From positions 62,001-126,000 of the forward strand of contig CAJNDS010002374.1 of assembly GCA_905221605.1 (NCBI GenBank): a stretch of 64,000 bases of DNA, written 5' to 3'. Position 1 is the stretch's first letter, and every line of letters begins with the position of its first letter. The DNA is from Symbiodinium natans (lineage: Eukaryota; Sar; Dinophyceae; Suessiales; Symbiodiniaceae). This document shows positions 10,978 to 22,685 of this stretch, piece after piece. Below the pieces are notes generated by a model. It was not told the DNA's origin, did not search any database, and was given only the letters and a program-made list of their open reading frames with translations. The position numbers and the translations under genes were made by a program.

Positions 10978-11155
10978 TTTCAGTTTGTTGCCCATCGTGC
11001 GTTCTGTATGTTGCGACCTCACGTGGTACGATTTGCTACAGGCACTGGGTTGTGTATGTTGTGATAACGCACGCAAGCAAAGGGTTCCAGTTTGTTACAC
11101 GCACCGGATTGTGTATGTCGTGATGTCGCACACAAGACAGAGGGTTCACAAGACA
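10978..11155 (+). repeat. Degenerate tandem repeat of about 60 bp
   Basis: Three imperfect units share CAGTTTGTTGC/CAGTTTGTTAC, then a CGCAC or CACTGG-type segment, GTGTATGTTGTGAT and CGCACGCAAG or CGCACACAAG. It lies just upstream of the frameshifted ORF on that ORF's sense strand. Confidence 0.65.
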
Positions 11156-11159
11156 GCGT

Positions 11160-12780
11160 GTGTGGAGGGACCGAGGTGGTCCACACGGCGCGTGCGCGTG
11201 CGCCCGCAGGGTATAATCGCACAGCAAATTCGCATGTTGCGGCTTGAGATTCAAGCTTCTGCTTAGGATGCTGCGGAGGACAACTTGCACATATGAAGTC
11301 AAAAGAGACAAAGCTTCCAAGCGAGCTCCGCCGAAACACTTCGAGATCATGGGCAGCTGCCTGATAAGCACAGCATCGCACGCATTTTAACAGCTTCTTC
11401 CATCCAGTTTGCGATAGATGATAGCCAATAAAACCATTAACTTAAGCTCAACCCCAGAAATCGGTCCGCAGCCGCCCTGCTTGGCAGGGGACTCTTCGTC
11501 GAAGGCCCAGTGGCCCAGGGTCGGCATGGATGAAATTCGGAAAGACTTCGCCCCAAAGTGTGGTAAATGCCCGGTTTGAGATCCTCTTTGAAGGCACGTT
11601 GTCTCTACTTTGGTGTGCTGCGAGGAGATCAATGGCAGGCTCATGCGCTCAGGGTCGGTGGTTCAGCTCTCCCGGACGCACCTAAGCACAGCCGAACCAA
11701 AGCAAAGCTCAAAACGCTGAGAATCTGCTCGGGCCTGCTCGGGTCTCCGAGCGCAGGGCCCGGCGTGGGAGGCGCTCGGTCGGCGATGCGCTGCGGCCTC
11801 GCTCCTCCACTCCAGGCTGTCTCTGCCATCTTCATTCTCTTTGCGTTCTCTTCGCGTTCCCTTCGCGCTCTTCCCGGCGCCTGGAGAGCTCCCTTGCGTC
11901 CGGCAGGCGTGGGGGCCGACCTGCAAACGGGTTCTCAAAGGGGGAGGGGGCACTCTGAACCAGGACCGAACATGAACCTCGGGAACTGCCGTGATCCTAC
12001 CGGAAGTCGAGATAACCCTCTTAACGTTCTCAGCCCAACAACCTGGTCGTGGTGCTAAAAGCGGGCGTGGCAACAACCCCCCATGAGTCAGGTCCCCGGA
12101 GGAAAGAGGCACAATGAGCAACAGTCCAAAGACCTGGCCAGTGTCGGGTTGGAAGCCGCCTTGGGGAGAGAACAAGTCTACATCGCCACAAATCTTTCAC
12201 ATCCATGCACTGCTGTGCACTGCTGTGCACTGCCGTGCACTGCTGTAGACTCTCGGGCCGCCGCCCTCTGCAGGCCCGGCTCCTTCGCCTGCGGGTCCTT
12301 CGGCGGCCTCCAGCAGGCCACGAAAGCAGGCCACGAAAGCAGGCCACGAAAGCAGGCCACCAGAGCAGCACCCCACCGTGACATTGAGATTCGAGAGGGC
12401 GTGGAAGGGGCGAAGGGCGTCGAGGCCGCGGCGTGCTGAAGTAGACTCTCAAAGAGGCCGGCCTTCTTCTCTTCTTCTTCTCTTCTTCTCTCTTTCCACA
12501 CTTAAAATGTTGAGACCACCGTTGGGTTGGGTTGCTTGGGGGGCTCACAGCGACACATCCCATGCTCCCATGCGCCTTGAGATGTTGGTGCAGAAACCTG
12601 TCAGTGCGAAGCCGTGCGAAGCAGTGCGAAGCAGTGCGGAAGCCCCTGCAGTGATGCTCCTGCCCTTCTGCCGTAAGACCAGCACCCGAGAAGATGCTGG
12701 AGTCCCATTCAGCTTTTCTGATTGGGTTCTTTTTGCGCACCTTGCCGATGGCAGGAAGGCATCGGACTCCCATCCTTTAA
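11160..12780. other. No convincing gene; short direct repeats
   Basis: Open frames exist on both strands but none has recognisable protein character. Two small repeats are clear: TGCACTGCTG units at about 12208-12245, and four copies of CACGAAAGCAGGC or CACCAGAGCAG variants at about 12318-12370. Confidence 0.5.
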
Positions 12781-12788
12781 CTGCAAAC

Positions 12789-13205
12789 ATGATAACATGG
12801 CGACGTCGCGGGGCCCCAGCGAGCGTGCTCTTCTTGTCCTTCGCGGCTTCTTTGGCCGCGGCTTGGGCACCAGGACTTCCACGCCGAAATTGTCTGAGGC
12901 CGAAGAGGGCCTCGAAAAGGTCGGAGTCGCTCACAGCTGCAGTTGACGTTGCAGAGGTAGAACGCTTTACGGTGTATGGTTCGGACGCTTGTCATAGATC
13001 GAGTTGCCATTCCTTGCTTGACTTAGGGAGCTGGCGCAGCAGAGGTGCTCCACGGAGATTCGGCTACCTGCACCACCTTGCAACCGCCACACAGACAACG
13101 GACAGCTTTCTCCCCTGCATCATCTGCGTAGTCCCATGTAGTCCCGGGAAGTTAGAGAAGGAATGCCCACCCTGCTCCCCTGCCCCTTTAGAGAGGAAAG
13201 GGTAA
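12789..13205 (+). CDS. Possible plus-strand signal-peptide ORF
   Basis: The reading from the ATG at 12789 begins MITWRRRGAPASVLFLSFAA, a hydrophobic core after a basic start, then Arg/Ser-rich sequence (RRNCLRPKRASKRSESL). That pattern fits a dinoflagellate plastid-targeting leader. Beyond about residue 60 the frame loses protein character, so the true exon may end near 12950. It would be the only plus-strand gene in this part. The opposite strand is also open (Ala/Lys-rich), so this is weak. Confidence 0.25.
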   Translation: MITWRRRGAPASVLFLSFAASLAAAWAPGLPRRNCLRPKRASKRSESLTAAVDVAEVERFTVYGSDACHRSSCHSLLDLGSWRSRGAPRRFGYLHHLATATQTTDSFLPCIICVVPCSPGKLEKECPPCSPAPLERKG

Positions 13206-13383
13206 CGAACTGTCAAAGGGGATATTGGTGCAGCAAGCGGCCCGTGGCACGCTCGCTTCGACTCGGGACATGGCGACTTAGATCAGACTGGTTCTTGTCC
13301 CCCGGAACGTTCCCTCTGGCCACTGAACTCACTGCACTCACTGCCAAGGGCCCTCACTTGCTAGGCGCCCCCCCTTCTTGAGA

Positions 13384-13766
13384 TCACAGGCCACGCCTGG
13401 GCTCCGACACCTGGCCACCTCCCGGCGAAGGCAGGAAGGCGGCCAAAAAAGGGAGCACCCAGTTAGCCAACGAAGCGAAGGGTAGTCGGAGCCTCCGCAG
13501 CGATCTCGACAGGATCCCCTGGAAAGCCCAGAACCTGAGCGATGGCCCCTCCCCCCCCCAAATCTTCCCCCAAGCTGGCTGATTGTAAAGAAGTCTCATC
13601 TTTCTCATCTTTCTCATCTTTCTCTTCCCTCGCAAGAAAAACAACAAAGGAGCGGCCAAGGCCTCGAGGCGCCGGGCAAACTCCGAGGCGTCCAAGGGCT
13701 CCAAAACCTGCTCAAAGAGGCCGAGGCTGCGGATTGCGAGAACTTCCGCAGATTGAAACTTGCGCG

Positions 13767-13821
<55 letters not shown>

Positions 13822-14350
13822 GGGGGAGGGCGAGGGGGAGGGCGAGGGGGAGGGCGGGGGGGGGGGGCCGAGGGGGGTTAGGGGACCGCCGCCTGAACCC
13901 AACCTCCAGCATGATCGCCAATCATCTTCAGCCTCTCAGAAAGCTCTCGGCTCGGTGTCAGGGGCCCCCATGGCCCCCCCTTCTTCGTGACATCTGGCCC
14001 TCAGGTCTTGCACGCCTCAGGAGCAGCTCGATGCTGTCGGCAAAGACCTGGCGCCACCGGCTGCGGAGAAAGCGAAACCGTGGCCGTAGCAGCCGTAGCA
14101 GCCGTAGCAGCCTAGCACAGGGCCTCAGCCGCCCAACTGCGCAGCATCCGCAGCTCGATGCTCATGCCCTGCTGGGAAGCGCTCTCTCTTCAAGCTCGGT
14201 GCAGGAAACACAAGAGAGCGTCATGCGGCAACAAGGACTCGAAGCACATGCTGAAACTGGAGCCTGCGCAGAGCACCTGGGAGACTTCAGGGGGACACAT
14301 GGAACAAGAGAGGAACCGCTTCGAGGCGCTCACAAAGCAGGGCATCTTTG
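13384..14350 (-). CDS. Candidate exons of an unrecognised gene
   Basis: Short minus-strand readings look coding: QGMSIELRMLRSWAAEAL near 14160-14100, WRQVFADSIELLLRRARPE near 14060-13990, ELSERLKMIGDHAG near 13950-13905, and LFEQVLEPLDASEFARRLEA near 13720-13640, with open sequence to 13384. A 119-base G-rich tract lies inside an apparent intron between the third and fourth. These may be the 3' exons of the gene that includes the 15-18 kb exons. No domain is recognised. Confidence 0.35.
13766..13884. repeat. Long poly-G tract on the plus strand
   Basis: An initial uninterrupted G run of about 55 bases is followed by GGGGGA and GGGCGA units. On the minus (transcribed) strand it reads as C. 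Very likely to form G-quadruplexes on the plus strand. Confidence 0.95.
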
Positions 14351-14379
14351 AGCAGGGCTACCAGGGCTACCAGGGCTGG

Positions 14380-15055
14380 CACGAACAGACCTGTTGGAGA
14401 TACTCGAAATCTGTCCTGCTCAAGCGCCCAAGGCCGTGATGATCCAAACCTGGCACCCACAGATGTCCCCTCGATGTGCAGAAAGTTCAGTGTGCAAAGT
14501 TCAGTGTGCAAAGATGTGCACATTCTGTTCCGTCATGGCCCGCAGCAGGTGCCCTTGGATGAGCACCAACACACAGCAACTAAATAGCAAGGCACGGACC
14601 GATGCCCCAAGCCTCCTCTTTGTACATGAGAGCCCACGGGTCTTCCGCGTGCTCAAGGGCCCACGGCGCGCTGAGCACTGCGCTTTCTTCGCGTCCGGCT
14701 GCGCTTCGTGGCTTCGTTCAAGCTTGCTTTTTTGCTGCTCAGACGATTCTGAAGGCATTCCAGGCATTCTAGGCGTTCTAGGCCCAAATAGCCTCTAGGC
14801 GTCCAGGAAGTCCGCCCAAACCGAGGTCACAGGAAAGGCACCCATCTCGGCCTGGGCATTCCGGTCTTTTTTCTTTGGGCTTTTTTTGGGGGGGCGGGGT
14901 GCATCTGATGGGCCTCTGCAGTTCTTGTGAGTGAAGTTCTTTTGAGTTCTTTCTCTTGCACTCACGCAGCAGTCAAGAAAGAGGGGAGGGTGGAGCCCCA
15001 TCTCGACTGGAAATCGCTGGCTCCTCACTTTCGGCACAAGTAGCACAAGATGCTC
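14380..15055. other. No convincing gene
   Basis: Only short open frames without protein character are present on either strand. It probably represents intron or spacer between the exon groups at 13.4-14.3 kb and 15.1-16.4 kb. Confidence 0.4.
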
Positions 15056-15059
15056 CCTC

Positions 15060-16405
15060 TCAGGGCTCGGCGAAGACGCCCATCACGTGGCTGGGTGTGG
15101 TCACAAGGCACGCGGTCACTCTCTCCAGGCGCTCTCTGCTGAAGTAGAGGCCCTCGGCGTCAAGCCCTTTGGCCACCTGAGCATTGTGCATCTGCCGCCT
15201 TAAACTGCCTAGAAGGGGTCGAAGGGGTCCAAGAAGGGGTGGAAGGACTCGAAGGGGTAACAATTCGTATGGAAATCCCGGCCCGTTTGTCTTCGGCCTG
15301 CTTCTCGAAGACACTGTTGCAGAGGCGGCGTTGCTCATCTGTGATGCTGTGCATTTCCACAGCCTGCGATAAGGCCTTCTGCAAGTTGGACCATGTGAGG
15401 CGAACGCCAAAGTTGGCCATGGTCTTTAGCAAGCAGAAGAGTTGCAGCTCAGGGCTCAGGCCCTCCAGGGCCACCTGGCTACAAGTTGCCGAATCCCCAC
15501 ATCTCCCCAGACTCTGGCATATTCTTCTCCACATCTCCCCACTTTCTGAATTACGCCAGTGTTCGACCCCTGGTACGCTGCCCACCTCGAAGACTTTCCC
15601 GTCGGTCAAGAGGTGCCAGGTGAAGAGCTCTTGTGCATAGCGATAGAACTGCCAGCTGCTGCGTAGCCTGAAGAATCCTAAACAGCCCTGAGGAGCCCTG
15701 ATCAGCCCTGAAGAGCCCTGAAGGCCCTGACGTGCCGCTATGCGTGCCGCTATGCGTGCCGCTTTGCGTGCCGTTGTGCGTGCCGTTATGCGTACCGCTG
15801 TGCGTGCCGCTACGTGAGGGCGCCGACTGCAGGCCACTGTGCAAAAAAAAAAAACCTGCAGGGCGCCTGCGGCCATCCGTGAGCTGCGTGGTCAGCCGGA
15901 GTTTGGCCAACCAGGCTTGGGGCCGGTTCAAGACCGGGATGGCTGGAATGCAGAGGATCTCCCACTCCCTGGAGGCCACTCGGGCGCTGAACTTCAGGCG
16001 GCCGGCTTCGAAATCGTGCAAGAAGACCTTGGATTGAAGGACAGGGCGTTGCGTTCCGTTGCGTTCCGCTCGTGAGATGCCCTGCGCTTGGCTACATTCT
16101 GCGGGGTGTGCCTCCTGGAGGTGCTGCACGTTCATGCCCACCACCGGTGCCTCGATCCGAAGCCGATTAGTAAGCACCTCCCCATCCTAAGCCCCATCCC
16201 CTTTCAATGAGCAGCTGAGAAGCCCAGTTCAGCAACCTGATTCATTCTTCCCCTAAACACTGCAGTAACACGTGTCGGGTCTCCGTCCACTTGTTGGCGA
16301 AGCTGTGAGCGATCACGGAAGTCCACTGCGAGGCGGATTGCCCCCAGAGCTCCCGGCTGAACTGGGCGATGTGCTGAAGGATGCGGACAAGAACCTGCAT
16401 CTGCA
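15060..16405 (-). CDS. Candidate exons of an unrecognised gene
   Basis: Several minus-strand readings are clearly protein-like. Near 16400-16265: QMQVLVRILQHIAQFSRELW and SVIAHSFANKWTETRHVL. Near 16030-15880: SKVFLHDFEAGRLKFSARV and WLAKLRLTTQLTDGRR. Near 15660-15290: FYRYAQELFTWHLLTDGKVF, LEGLSPELQLFCLLKTMANF and SITDEQRRLCNSVFEKQAED. Near 15155-15060: EGLYFSRERLERVTACLV. No named domain fits. They follow directly on the EF-hand exons at 16.4-18.6 kb and may be the same gene. A 12-bp tandem repeat separates two of them. Confidence 0.5.
15728..15822 (+). repeat. 12-bp tandem repeat, unit CGTGCCGCTATG
   Basis: About eight units with small substitutions. On the minus strand the frame stays open as Gly-Thr-His-Ser/Asn, but flanking stops and context suggest it lies in an intron. 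Related CCCTGA repeats precede it at about 15684-15730. Confidence 0.9.
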
Positions 16406-16439
16406 ATCAGAGGGGATCAAGCGCTTGAGTTCACTTGAG

Positions 16440-17868
16440 TTCTATCTCGATTCGTTCGATTCGATGGTTGTGTTCCTGGCCTGCTTGTCTGACTCTGTCA
16501 GCTGCCCTCTTTTCTCTGTCCTTGGACACTCTGGCGTAGGATACACATGATACAGCAGGCTCCGCGCTGCACATCTTGTTGCAGATTCACTCCCTTTTGA
16601 CACTCTGCCAAAATCTGAGCAAACGGGTCCAAGGGTCTCAGAGAGCTTGAAAACGCGTTGAAGCTGCTTGGCCACCTTAAGCAAGAGACGCGCCGGCTCT
16701 ATGACTCTTTACGACTCCACGACACGACGACCAAGCCCCGATTCTGACGAACTTGGACCAATGACCCGAAACGCGGAAGGAAAATACAAAGATCCCCCGA
16801 AGCTGCTCTGAAAGGCACGCTGTGCAGGGTCTTCGCCAAGACGTCGGAAGCGAGAGAAGAGGACATCAGGGCATCCCGCTGCCATGTGATAAACTTGGCG
16901 AAGGTGAGCCGCCTGTCCTCAGCAAGAGCGCCGCACAAAAAGAGTTCGTCTCGACTCGTCTCACAGAGAATTGGACTTGCTCAAGATGCCTTGTGCACGT
17001 ATCACGCAAGTCTTAGAAGATGTCTCCACGACCTGTCTCTCCGAGGACCGGACGCCTTCGGAGCCAATGGTCAGGTAACAGTGGTGCAAGTCCCCTTTGA
17101 GCATCGCGGGGTCGATGTCGCCCTCCTTGGGCGGGTTCAGGCGAAGGGCATTCTGCAGGATCCCATGGGCTTCCATGAACTCTTCCCAGCTGATGATACC
17201 ATCACGATTTTGGTCATAGGCCTCAGAGGACTGCAGTGAGACAAGTGAGATTCAAGAGCTCCAGAGCTGGGAGAGCGAGATCTGGGAGCCAGACCCAGAA
17301 CAAGGGCTCCAAAGCTGCCTTCAAATCAAAGAATGCCAGCTCGCCCAGTGCCGTCACCGACAGCGGGGTGCTGGGCTTCAGGATCCACTGAATCAGGTCC
17401 TGTTGCGAGCATGTTGACGAGGGCGGGGCCGGGGGGGGGGGGGGGCCTCCCCTACAAACATGCCCCCAGACAATCCACAAATCACACACCCCAGGCGCTC
17501 TTCCGAGTTCCACTCCTCGTACTCGATGTCTCCGTCCTCACGCTTGGCGAAGGTGGACCACATATGCTCCAGGTCTTCTCTGCCCACCTGAAACAAAAAA
17601 TCCGAAACACCTTGTCTCGCATGATGGGCCCGCCACCTTGGGCCACTTAGGGCTGAGATGGGTTTCTTGATTTAGAAGGGTGTGGTTGAATTGTCTCCCG
17701 AGCTCACCGTCTCGACTGCCGGGAGGTAGCTGCCTCAGCTTGCGAAGCGCAGCGAAAAGACAAGAGAGACCAGAGAGAGAGAGGGAGAGAGAGAAAGAAA
17801 GAAACAGAGATTTCGAGAGAGAGAGAGAGAGGGAGCAGGGGAGAGAGAGAGAGAGAGAGATGGAGCAG

Positions 17869-17911
<43 letters not shown>

Positions 17912-18601
17912 GCACCAAGCGAGCGATGCGAGCGGCAAAGGTCAGAAGCTTCTGTCTTTGGGCCCCGGCGGAGGAGCCACTCAAACTGTGGCCGGCTCAC
18001 CGTCCCGAAGTGGTCCTGCAAAATGAAACGCGGCCAAAAACAACAAGCGATTCTCTTCCCTTTTGCCTGCTCTTTATCTCTTCTTCCAACCTACCGTATT
18101 AAAACCACCTGTCTTGTCCCCTTCTTCCCCTCTTCTTCCCCCCTTCTCCTTGTCGAGGCGCCGGAGCAAGGAGCGGAGCTTCTGTGCTGCCAAGGCATCT
18201 TTGGCCCCCATAAATGGCAGACCTCTGACCGACTCTTTTTGGACCCCTTTTGCCTTTTGGACCCCCTCCGACTTCTTTGACCCCTACAAGTGATCTTATG
18301 TGATCTTCCATGGGGCCCCTAGGCATGAGAAGCCTGTTAGCTCCAGTCTATGATTACATGCTCCGATGTCCCGCAGCGCTTCAGGCGCATGGCTTAGCGA
18401 GGGCTGCAGGAAGGACATGAAAGGATCCGGTGCCCTCGCAGATTCCTTGAGGAAAGGTGCAAGAAAGGTGCAACTGGAACAGAGCTTGCACCGCTGCCGC
18501 TGCCTTTGAAGATGTGCCTGGACTGGGAGCTGCAGAGGGATGACTTGTGAGGGCCACCGAATTCTTGCTGCGTGCTTGCTGTTCACCGAGCGCCCCAACA
18601 C
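16440..18601 (-). CDS. EF-hand calcium-binding protein, multi-exon
   Basis: The clearest element is an EF-hand loop near 17225-17190: YDQNRDGIISWEEF, with D, N, D at loop positions 1, 3, 5, G at 6, I at 8 and E at 12. A second, poorer EF-like segment is near 17595-17510 (STFAKREDGDIEYEEW). A third helix-loop-like piece is LTFAKFITWQRDALM near 16915-16870. Other exon-like readings: MSFLQPSLSHAPEALRDIGA near 18420-18350, GLPFMGAKDALAAQKLRSLL near 18230-18170, FGTVSRPQFEWLLRRG near 18015-17965, ILKPSTPLSVTALGELAFFD near 17390-17320, and LKVAKQLQRVFKLSETL near 16680-16630. The protein is probably a cytosolic calcium sensor or EF-hand-containing regulator. Ends and exon count are inferred, and the 13.4-16.4 kb exons may belong to it. 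Confidence 0.6.
17755..17912. repeat. (GA)n-rich tract
   Basis: A purine-only stretch on the plus strand, mostly GAGAGA with GGGAGCAGG breaks. It reads as CT on the minus strand and lies immediately downstream of the FGTVSRPQFEWLL exon, so in an intron. Confidence 0.9.
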
Positions 18602-19433
18602 CGCATCGCCATCGAAGCCCAGCTCCCTCAGCGAGGCTTCTGAAGAGTTTCTTTCTTCTTTAAGGGTGTCTTTTCAAGAACATTTTGGGGGATATTGGCC
18701 CTGGGGGTCGGCACCGGCACCCGCGCACAAATTCGGGCAGCGTGAGGGCCTCCGACGAGGAGGGACGATCAAAAACCCCCCCCCCTTTGCTCTCGGGACG
18801 GCTCATGACCCCTCACGTTCCTTCTTCTCCCACCTGACGGTTGTTCGGGTCCAGGATTGCCTCAGAGACTTCGAAGAGTCTTGAAAGAAAAATCCGAGAA
18901 AGGGAAAAGGGAAGAAAGCAAAGCCTCTGAGAGTGCGTGTGAGCTGTTCTCTCACGTTCTCTCCATGCCTCTCAAAGCGCTGTGAGCTGTGAGGCACTGG
19001 CCCAGGCCCTGGAAAGGTCAAAGCCCGTGCGGATCCACAGCACCTCTCGGCACTCGGCTCGGTGAAATCACCACTCAAAGGCAAAGACCGGAAGGCGAGA
19101 TGGATCGAGATGGGAAGGCGCCTGCTCGAAGAGCTCCAAGTTCGAAGCCTCTTCGTGGTCCAGCCTCAAGGACTCAAGGGGATGGCAGACAACGCACCGC
19201 AAAGCGAAAAGTTGAGAAGGCTGCGCTTCGCTGCGCGCAAGGTGCGAGGGCCACAGGTTCTGAGACACCGGACTCCCAGAACTTCATGCCAGCTCCTGCT
19301 TGCCCGGAGCAACACGCTCTTCACGCCTTTTGCGGTCCCTGTCACCTTTTTTCAACATGAAGGCCCCGGAAAACCTTCTCAGGTTTTCTTGCTTGTCGTT
19401 TTTTTTGCCTTGGCGTGCGGCGTGCTCACTCCG

Positions 19434-20800
19434 TGACTTTGCGCCGCTTGGCTGATGGCTCATCCGGAAGCTCACAAAGGGAGCTAAAGGTGTCCGTGAT
19501 CCGTGAAAGCAGGCACACGATGTTCTTGTTGACTGCCTGCAGATGTCTTGAAAAAGCCGCGAACACGTCCTGCACCCTGAGGCCAGCTTGCCCCCAGAAA
19601 CCGCACCTCGTCGGCAATGTCCCGCATGATCGGAAAGGCCAGCATTGAGAAGATCAGGCCTCGAGCAGCGATGGCCTGCGGGCAAAGCCGGTCAAACTGT
19701 GCGAGCCATCTCAGAAATCATTGTTGATGCCCCTGTAAATCGAGATCCACATATACACATGTACGCCCCATTTTGTATGTATGTATATATATATATATTA
19801 TCTATGTGTGTTTGGACGTTTGGACATATTTGTACGTGTATTTCACAAAACATGCGGATGCAAGGTGACGAGGTGGTGCCTTGAGCCGAGAGGTGTCTTC
19901 CTCGATCGGCCGCAGGACCGCTCTGTGCGTCTGCCGCAGCGCCTCCCTGAAGCTCAGCAAGCTCAGCTGGTCGCCCATCCTCGCTAGCGGAGGGAAAAGA
20001 GAGGGAGGGAGGGAGAAGTTTTTTGTTCACAAAAGGAAAGAGAACGCAAGACTGTAAATATCGGTGAGAGCGGAGGGGAGGAGGCTGGCTTAAAGAGCGC
20101 TCTTCGGTGCCGGGCCGCACGGAGACGAGGCTCCCAGAGTACTCCGAGTCCTCGGGGAGCCGGACGTAGTGCTTCATGACCTTGCCCACCGTCTCGTCCC
20201 AACTCACCAGGTCCCTGAGGCGCCCAGCCAGGACCTCTCCGAAGCCCGAGGACTGGAAACGGTCCGCCAGGATCAGCACCTCTAAGACTTGGTCCAGGTC
20301 CATGCCCTCCTCCAGCTCGCCTCAAACAAAGAAGTCTCTCAAAATGTCTCTCTACGTTCCTAACATTGACTCTAGGGTCTCTGCTTCTGGCCGGTACGGT
20401 CTATCACTTGATCCGTAGATCACGTTTCTTGCGCTCACGCAAGCACGCGCGGTGGGTCCGGCCCTGCCTTCCTATAAAAAAGAGGACGCGCGGGATGCAA
20501 AACTCGAGAGATCTTCAAGGGGGCCACTCTTATGACACGACACATGGCTGAATGATGCTGAATACATGCTGACAGGTGGCCGGTGTAGAGGAGGTGGAGG
20601 TAAGCCTTGAAGCACTGGAAATCCACGTCCACCAGCCTGACCTTGGCAGTCTCCCCTTCCTGGAAGCGGTGTCGGAACATCGCCGCCAGAACGGGGCTGC
20701 GGGCCGCCAGGACCGACTGGTGCGCCGCCAGTGTGCAGCTGGCATCCTCGGGACCCACGGCAATCCTCAGAGAGGGCCAAAGAGGCACCAAACTCTACCA
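19434..20800 (-). CDS. BTB/POZ domain protein
   Basis: The exon near 20790-20575 carries the BTB signature: AAHQSVLAARSPVLAAMF, then VRLVDVDFQCFKAYLHLLYT, the core helices and strand that form the dimer interface. The exon near 20325-20090 continues it with DLDQVLEVLILADRFQ and GRLRDLV. Later exons contain DQLSLLSFREALRQTHRAVL (19985-19880) and ARGLIFSMLAFPIMRDIADE (19700-19600). The end is VQDVFAAFSRHLQAVN to AKRRKVTE with a stop at 19434; the basic end may be a nuclear signal. BTB proteins act as oligomerisation units or Cullin-3 adaptors. Between 19600 and 19576 the frame changes without an intron of normal length, so a frameshift or assembly error is possible. The 5' end is not identified; an exon at about 21620 may belong. 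Confidence 0.75.
19780..19800. repeat. (AT)n run in an intron
   Basis: A short TATGTATATATATATATAT run within an AT-richer stretch (19735-19860) between BTB-gene exons. Confidence 0.7.
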
Positions 20801-20943
20801 AACTCTGCGAAAATCTACCACGACATGTTCTCACAGATCTTTTTCCTGGAGAACTCCCTGCAACGGACACAGATGACAATGAGGGAAGACCAAATTCACC
20901 CAGCCGCTCCAGGTCCGTGTGCTCCTGGCGCTGGGCCTGAAGG

Positions 20944-20972
20944 GCGCACGTGCACGCGCGCGCACACACACA
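20944..20972 (+). repeat. Alternating purine-pyrimidine GC/CA run
   Basis: A CGTGCACGCGCGCGCACACA-type run, a plausible left-handed (Z) DNA former, lying between the BTB exon and the upstream exon-like reading. Confidence 0.6.
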
Positions 20973-20999
20973 AAAGAGAGACAGCGCGCGTGGTGCTCA

Positions 21000-22130
21000 C
21001 TTTGGAGATTGGGAGGGTTTGTTTCCACTGCCAACGAAACAGCAGGGAGTGGCAAAGTGTTCGTGGGACAAAACGATAGCAGAAGGCAATGCCTGCTCCA
21101 GCAAGAGCCGCCCCAGGCAAGACATCACATGCGCCCCCAGCCCACTGGGTCGCCCATAACGACTCACATAAAAGATCTCTGGGCTGAGAGGGATAGGAGA
21201 GGTGGTAGCAAGATCGGTCGCCAAAGGTTCAAGTGATGGGTTGATAGTACGGTTTATATTGATGGTTCTTGTGGGTGCACAAGTCGAGCCGACATGGCCA
21301 CCACAGACTGAGGGTCTAGTCACTTTAGTCACGTTAGTCATCTCCCCCGAGTGACCCGAGCAACTTCTCCCCTGTGACCTCTCTCCCCCGGTGAGAGCTG
21401 TCGTGCAATTTCGGGGGGAGTTCTCCTCCGCTGACGCGGCAGCTTTGCCAGATTTGCTCGGCGGAGCACCTCGCTCGCGCCACACATCGCCACAGGGCAT
21501 CTCAGGAGCGTCTTCCGAACATTTTATTGGGATCCTTTGGGGCAGCCACCCGAAGAAGCGGCACGCCCTTGCAAACTCCGCCTGGCTGACCCAGCCTGAC
21601 AAAGCGCAGAACTGTCGATCACACACAGATCACGCCAGCCCATCCATCAAAAACAAACTTGCGCTTTGCCTTCTCTGATCGCCCCATAAACCACTCAATT
21701 CTGCGTTCTTTCTCTCGCTCTCTGTGTACCAAGAGAAACAAAAGTGGGAGAGAGGCACCTACTCCATGCTTGTCGAAGTCGCAGCGCCAAGCCTCTCGCG
21801 CTGAGAGGCTGAAATTTCAAACTCGAGCTGCAACGCGCGGCTACCAGTGGAGGCTTGTTAACTTAACACCTCCCTGGGCCTTGAGAGCAGTTCCCCGGAA
21901 TCTTCGGAGCCTCAGAACAGGTGGGCTTCGGAAAATTTCGGAAAGCCCTTTCCTAGAGCTTCGAAGGGCGCCGGCGATACCAGAAGGGTCTCCACCAGCA
22001 TGCGCTCACTGGCTCCTGGAGAGTCTACGACGTCTGTAGCCACCCCGTAGAACAACGCTCCAAACAACCCATGATAGACTCCTGTGATAAAACTCACGCT
22101 CAAGCTTAGCTCTGGCTTTCTTCGCATGAT
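21000..22130 (-). CDS. Candidate exons, unknown function
   Basis: Two minus-strand readings look real. Near 22085-21915: GLFGALFYGVATDVVDSPGA and MLVETLLVSPAPFEALGKGF. Near 21625-21400: LSGWVSQAEFARACRFFGWL followed by a Ser/Gly/Asn-rich part. The second could be an upstream exon of the BTB gene. The frame remains open to about 21000 but loses protein character. No domain is recognised. Confidence 0.4.
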
Positions 22131-22685
22131 GTGGCATTGAGAGAATGCTTGAGAGGCTAGGGGGGGTTCATGCGCATTCAGGCGTGTTCAGTCACCTGCT
22201 GCTACTGCAGCGGCTGCAGCCGGGTGGAACCGCGGCACCTGAAGAGAAAAGTATAGGAAATACTGTCAGTTCAAGGCGAGCAAGGTGCAGGAGCTGTGAT
22301 GCGATGTCGCAGGAACGCGCGGCAAAACGCAGTTGAAGGCCTGCAACCACTGCTCCCGGCGCCTCACGGTGGACTGCCATGAGCGCAAACAAGCTGCAGC
22401 TTTCCCCATGAGTCAGCTCGCTGAAGTTTCTCTGGGTAGCCAGAGAAAGCCAGACATGCTGACAGGAGGAAGCCGACGGCCCAAAGTGACTGTTGTCCGT
22501 GTCTGCCAAATCCCCCAAAAACCTCACACTCCCCCTTTACGAGTCAACCGCATTTTTGTCCTCGGCTCTCCTCCCCCCCCCTGGCAATCCGATCTCTGTC
22601 CAAACTGGAGATCGATGCGCTGCTGCGCCGCTGCTGCGCAGCGCTTGGGCAAGGCGGCACTGCCATCACCATTCGGACATTGGAA

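Noticed and set aside
13542-14351. 269-codon plus-strand ORF with a Gly-rich centre
   Set aside because: It spans the poly-G tract, and the opposite strand gives better exon-like readings on both sides.
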